Shown: positions 60,466 to 64,000 of the stretch, piece by piece
Numbering within the stretch: the stretch's first letter is position 1
How the letters are laid out: every line of letters starts with the position of its first letter
Assembly: GCA_018401415.1 (NCBI GenBank)
Contig: JAGYKV010000017.1
Span: 880,001 to 944,000 of the forward strand
DNA length: 64,000 bases
Origin: Candidatus Nanopelagicales bacterium
GTDB lineage: Bacteria; Actinomycetota; Actinomycetes; S36-B12
Direction of reading: 5' to 3'
Program-made: the position numbers and the translations under genes
The notes under the pieces: generated by a model
The model's input: the letters and a program-made list of their open reading frames with translations, nothing else
The model's database searches: none
Told to the model about the DNA's origin: nothing

Positions 60466-61317
60466 TCACGAGCTTGTGCGGGCTGTCCGCTCAGCGCACT
60501 CCACCACGTTGGTGAGCAACATGGCGCGGGTCATGGGACCGACGCCGCCGGGCATGGGCGCAATAAACGCAGCGACGTCAGCAACATCGGGTGCAACATC
60601 GCCCACCAAGCCGTGATCGGTACGGGTAATTCCAACGTCCAGAACGGCCGCACCCGGTTTGACGTTCTTGGCACTCACAATCCCTGGCACCCCTGCTGCC
60701 GCAACAATGATGTCCGCGCGTTTGAGTTCTGCCGCCAGGTCTTGTGTGCCCGTGTGACACAAAGTTACCGTGGAATTTTCGCTACGGCGGGTGAGGAGTA
60801 GCCCCAGTGGCCGGCCAACGGTTATTCCGCGACCAACTATTACGACATGTGCGCCATTGAGGTTAACGCTGTAGCGGCGCAGCAGCTCGACAATTCCCCG
60901 TGGAGTGCAAGGAAGTGGAGCATTTATGCCCAGAACCAAACGCCCCAGGTTCATGGGGTGCAATCCATCTGCATCCTTGTTTGGATCCATAAGTTCCAAA
61001 ACTCGATTGGAATCCAAGTGCTTCGGCAGGGGCAGTTGCACAATGTAACCGGTCACCGAGGGGTCAGCGTTGAGCCGGGCAATCTCTGCATCGACTTCGG
61101 CTTGGGTGGAGTTTTCCGGCATGTCGACCCGAATAGATGTGATGCCAACCTCAGCACAATCCTTGTGCTTGCCACCCACATATGCATGCGAGCCGGGGTC
61201 ACCGCCCACGAGCACGGTGCCTAATCCTGGGAATATTCCCAACGCCTTGAGTGCATCTACTCGAACACGGAGATCTTCTTTGACCGCGCGAGCTGTGGCT
61301 TTTCCATCCAGAATCAT
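60466..61317 (-). CDS. folD: Bifunctional methylenetetrahydrofolate dehydrogenase/cyclohydrolase
   Basis: 283 residues. Catalytic Lys lies in [17 protein letters not shown], the QLPLPKHLD and DGLHPMNLG segments follow, then the Rossmann motif [14 protein letters not shown]. It interconverts methylene- and formyl-tetrahydrofolate, supplying the formyl group used by PurH. The ATG at 61317 follows AAGGA; a start at 61335 is possible. Confidence 0.96.
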   Translation of the reverse strand: MILDGKATARAVKEDLRVRVDALKALGIFPGLGTVLVGGDPGSHAYVGGKHKDCAEVGITSIRVDMPENSTQAEVDAEIARLNADPSVTGYIVQLPLPKHLDSNRVLELMDPNKDADGLHPMNLGRLVLGINAPLPCTPRGIVELLRRYSVNLNGAHVVIVGRGITVGRPLGLLLTRRSENSTVTLCHTGTQDLAAELKRADIIVAAAGVPGIVSAKNVKPGAAVLDVGITRTDHGLVGDVAPDVADVAAFIAPMPGGVGPMTRAMLLTNVVECAERTARTSS

Positions 61318-61357
61318 GGATGCATCCTTGCACAAGCCGTGGGCTGAAATTTTCCTG

Positions 61358-62326
61358 TCATCGACTCCGTGACTTCAGCAGTTTTGGCACCGTCGACAAT
61401 GCGATGGCCAGTCCGGTGATACCCACTCCAATAAAAAGTTGCGGCCCTAATTCGGTGCCATCTGTTGGAGCGAAGACGTCAAGCAATAACGCACCGGCGA
61501 GCTGGCCACTAATGGAAGCCAGAGCAAATAGCAGCACGCCAATGCGAGGAACAGCCCACACGGCAGCTGCAATGAAGATAATTCCCATGGCACCCCCCGT
61601 ATAGGACCACCATGGAGCACCTGCGGTCGACTGCAGGGTGGTATCGCTCCTCAGGATCGACACACCCGCTGCCACGCACAGGGCGGTTGTACCGAAAAAG
61701 AAGTTGAACCAAGTAGCTGAAAACGAATTCTTTGCGATCACGCCCAGACGCCCGTTTATGGCTTGCTGAACTGCAATCGCGGCACCTGCACTAAACGCGA
61801 AAGCAACGGGAAGGACCTGGGATTCGGCACCATCCAAACGACCCGAAACGGCCACGGCCACCCCCAAGATCGCTAATAGCGCTGACACGAGTCGCAGGAG
61901 TGTGATTCGAACAACGCCTGCAGGCCCTAAGCCAAGGCGATCAACCAACAATGAATTCACGCTTTGTCCAGCGACTACCGCCACGGTGAACAGGGCAACA
62001 CCGATCACCGGAACCGAACTCGTTTGCACCCCAACGAAAAATCCACCCAGGACGCCACCGAACACCTGCCACCGGGGGAAACTACCTAATTGGAATTCAC
62101 GAACTACCCGCGCAATTCCAGTCCGAAGCTTCGCACTGGCCAGTGCCACTATCGAGAGAATTACTAAACCTGAACCAAAACTGATGACAGCGGCTTCAAG
62201 GCCGCTACCGGTGAACAGCGCTAATTCGCCATTTGTTCTGGCCTGGGCGGCAATTATTGCCCCAACAACAAATGCGCTCAAGAGTGCAATGACTCGCATG
62301 CGATGTGTGTTGATGCCGATCCTCAC
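61358..62326 (-). CDS. Duplicated DUF606 (YdcZ-type) DMT-superfamily transporter
   Basis: 322 residues, about ten helices. Two homologous halves each show the DUF606 pattern: [22 protein letters not shown] / [20 protein letters not shown] and [29 protein letters not shown] / [14 protein letters not shown]. In many bacteria one half is a separate protein; here both are in one chain. The substrate is unknown. It lies between purH and folD on the same strand. Confidence 0.86.
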   Translation of the reverse strand: MRIGINTHRMRVIALLSAFVVGAIIAAQARTNGELALFTGSGLEAAVISFGSGLVILSIVALASAKLRTGIARVVREFQLGSFPRWQVFGGVLGGFFVGVQTSSVPVIGVALFTVAVVAGQSVNSLLVDRLGLGPAGVVRITLLRLVSALLAILGVAVAVSGRLDGAESQVLPVAFAFSAGAAIAVQQAINGRLGVIAKNSFSATWFNFFFGTTALCVAAGVSILRSDTTLQSTAGAPWWSYTGGAMGIIFIAAAVWAVPRIGVLLFALASISGQLAGALLLDVFAPTDGTELGPQLFIGVGITGLAIALSTVPKLLKSRSR

Positions 62327-62342
62327 CTAGAAGAAATACTGA

Positions 62343-63926
62343 TTAATGGAAAAAGTGTCGCGTGTCGGTGAAATACATGGTGATGTCCGCCGTCTGCGCC
62401 GCGTCAATTACTTCTTGATCCCGCATGGACCCACCCGGTTGCACCACCGCTTGGATTCCGGCATCGATGAGGACTTGAAGGCCATCTGCAAAGGGAAAAA
62501 ATGCATCGGATGCAGCGACGGATCCTGCTGCCCGCTCGCCCGCGCGTGACACCGCCAAGTGCGCTGAATCGACGCGGTTAACCTGACCCATGCCAATCCC
62601 GACGGCACCCTGATCTTTTGCCAGCAAAATTGCATTCGATTTCACCGATCGACAAGCTCGCCACGCGAATTCCAGATCGCGCATGGTTGCGGAGTCAGCG
62701 GGACTACCCGACATCAATCGCCAGGCATCCGGTGAGTCACCGGGCGCATCCAGATTGTCGGTGGTTTGCACCAGTAGACCACCCGAAATAGTCCGGGATT
62801 CAAATCGGCGGCCCGGATGCGGAGCGGATATCTTGAGAATTCGAAGATTGGCTTTTTCTTCTAAGATCTCGAGAGCCTCGGGATCAAAATCCGGGGCAAT
62901 AATCACTTCGGTGAACACCGGGATTAAGGCTCGTGCCATGTCTGCGGTGACCATTCGGTTTGTGGCAACGACACCGCCAAATGCTGACACCGGGTCGGTG
63001 GCATGTGCTTTGTGATACGCCTCTTGAATGTCCAAACCCGTTGCAATGCCGCACGGATTCGCGTGCTTGATTATTGCAACTGTTGGTTCAATAAAATCAA
63101 ATGCAGCACGTCGCGCTGAATCAGCATCTATAAAGTTGTTGTACGACATTGGTTTACCGTGCAACTGTTCCGAATTCGCAATACCCAATTCAGCAATACC
63201 CAATTCATGGGTCACACCGACATAGGAGGCGGCACTTTGGTGCGGATTCTCCCCGTACCGCAGCACCTCATTCAGTTTCCACGTAGATCCACGCCACCGC
63301 GGAAATTCATGGTCTCCAGGTGCGACCACCGTGGTCATCCAGGTGCCCACGGCAATGTCATAGGTGGCGGTGTGGGTAAATGCCTCAGCGGCCAGTGCTG
63401 CTCGCAATTGTTGACCGGTGCCTCCCTGTCGAATGGCCTCAATAATCTGTGGATACGCAGTGGGTGACACCACAACGGCAACACTGGCGAAGTTCTTAGC
63501 GGATGCGCGAATCATGGCGGGACCGCCAATATCGATCTGCTCCACACATGCATCTATTCCGGCGCCGCTCGCCACGGTTTCATTAAATGGATACAGATTA
63601 ACAACCACCAAATCAAATGGCTTGATATCGAGTTCCTCGAGTTGTTGTACATGATCGGGATTTCTCGTATCAGCCAATAGGCCCGCATGAATAGCCGGAT
63701 GCAATGTCTTCACGCGACCATCGAGGCACTCCGGGAATGAGGTGACCGCACTCACTGGGGTAACGGGTATGCCAGCTTTTTCAATTGTCTGTGCCGTGGA
63801 CCCCGTGGACACGATCTCCACACCGGAGGCTTGTAATGCGGTCGCCAGTTCCACGATTCCGGACTTGTCGTAGACGGACAACAACGCCCGTTTTACCGGG
63901 CGCTGACCAACGGGCGGTGTCGTCAT
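62343..63926 (-). CDS. purH: Bifunctional AICAR transformylase / IMP cyclohydrolase
   Basis: 527 residues. The N-terminal cyclohydrolase part (1-200) has [31 protein letters not shown] and [13 protein letters not shown]. The C-terminal transformylase has the Lys-His motif [13 protein letters not shown] and [11 protein letters not shown]. It completes purine synthesis using formyl-tetrahydrofolate, matching the nearby folD. A GGAAGG-type ribosome site is visible before the ATG. Confidence 0.97.
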   Translation of the reverse strand: MTTPPVGQRPVKRALLSVYDKSGIVELATALQASGVEIVSTGSTAQTIEKAGIPVTPVSAVTSFPECLDGRVKTLHPAIHAGLLADTRNPDHVQQLEELDIKPFDLVVVNLYPFNETVASGAGIDACVEQIDIGGPAMIRASAKNFASVAVVVSPTAYPQIIEAIRQGGTGQQLRAALAAEAFTHTATYDIAVGTWMTTVVAPGDHEFPRWRGSTWKLNEVLRYGENPHQSAASYVGVTHELGIAELGIANSEQLHGKPMSYNNFIDADSARRAAFDFIEPTVAIIKHANPCGIATGLDIQEAYHKAHATDPVSAFGGVVATNRMVTADMARALIPVFTEVIIAPDFDPEALEILEEKANLRILKISAPHPGRRFESRTISGGLLVQTTDNLDAPGDSPDAWRLMSGSPADSATMRDLEFAWRACRSVKSNAILLAKDQGAVGIGMGQVNRVDSAHLAVSRAGERAAGSVAASDAFFPFADGLQVLIDAGIQAVVQPGGSMRDQEVIDAAQTADITMYFTDTRHFFH

Positions 63927-63970
63927 CAGAGTAGAAAACCTTCCTCGTTATGGCCACAACTCAACTATCA

Positions 63971-64000
63971 ACTTACTTTCAGATCGACTTACTTTCAGAT
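63971..64000. repeat. Direct repeat upstream of purH at the window edge
   Basis: ACTTACTTTCAGAT occurs at 63971-63984 and again at 63987-64000. It may continue beyond the window, so the unit number is unknown. Confidence 0.55.

Overview
The window looks like chromosomal DNA of a free-living actinobacterium. The main evidence is the folD - DUF3017 - mdh gene order, a Fur-type regulator in front of katG, frequent GTG starts, a tRNA gene without encoded CCA, and secreted proteins with the short Cys/Lys/Trp segment common in planktonic Nanopelagicales-like actinobacteria. The lineage assignment is inference only. Both ends are cut: hutH is partial on the left, and purH lies close to the right end.

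Layout. 0-0.9 kb: end of histidine ammonia-lyase. 0.9-9.4 kb: a sulfur module. It has a molybdopterin oxidoreductase, a natural fusion of a four-cluster ferredoxin subunit to an NrfD-type membrane subunit, TusA, a DsrE-type protein, a divergent rhodanese/persulfide-dioxygenase fusion with an ArsR regulator, and a TauE-type exporter. 9.4-13.8 kb: sugar or polyol genes (SDR, two Gfo/Idh/MocA dehydrogenases, a xylulokinase-like kinase). 13.9-17.6 kb: aquaporin, Fur-type regulator and katG. 17.6-22 kb: a probable insertion ending in a second, degenerate katG 3' end; it carries a DUF1775 copper-type protein, a DUF805 protein, an XRE/nucleotidyltransferase pair and an adenosine deaminase. 22-24 kb: a propionate/acetate-CoA ligase.

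24.8-36.8 kb is the most unusual part. An intact tRNA-Met gene (36701-36774, minus strand) is followed on its 3' side by five partial direct copies of its own 3' part, at 24829, 25859, 26551, 33898 and 34623. These copies cut the DNA into five cassettes. Two cassettes carry almost identical toxin-antitoxin pairs, one carries a nucleotidyltransferase pair, one carries a secreted pentapeptide-repeat protein, and one of about 7.3 kb holds secreted proteins, a tandem gene duplication and gene relics. This is what serial integration at a tRNA 3' end would leave, but no integrase gene is visible in the window.

37-64 kb is mostly core metabolism. It includes a secreted protein, a glutamine-amidotransferase-like gene coupled to HMG-CoA reductase, two PIN toxin-antitoxin pairs, and nucleoside salvage genes (add, deoA, cdd). 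A chimeric reading frame joins a nucleoside hydrolase start to an ABC permease end. The rest is methylmalonyl-CoA mutase, sdhCDAB, a succinate-semialdehyde-type dehydrogenase, a D,D-carboxypeptidase, trpS, a CorC/CNNM-type protein, icd, mdh, folD, a transporter and purH. Propionyl-CoA made by the ligase could pass through the mutase into succinyl-CoA and then the succinate, malate and isocitrate enzymes encoded here.

About ten genes are broken by single-base shifts, several in homopolymer runs. Some are therefore likely sequence errors rather than true pseudogenes.
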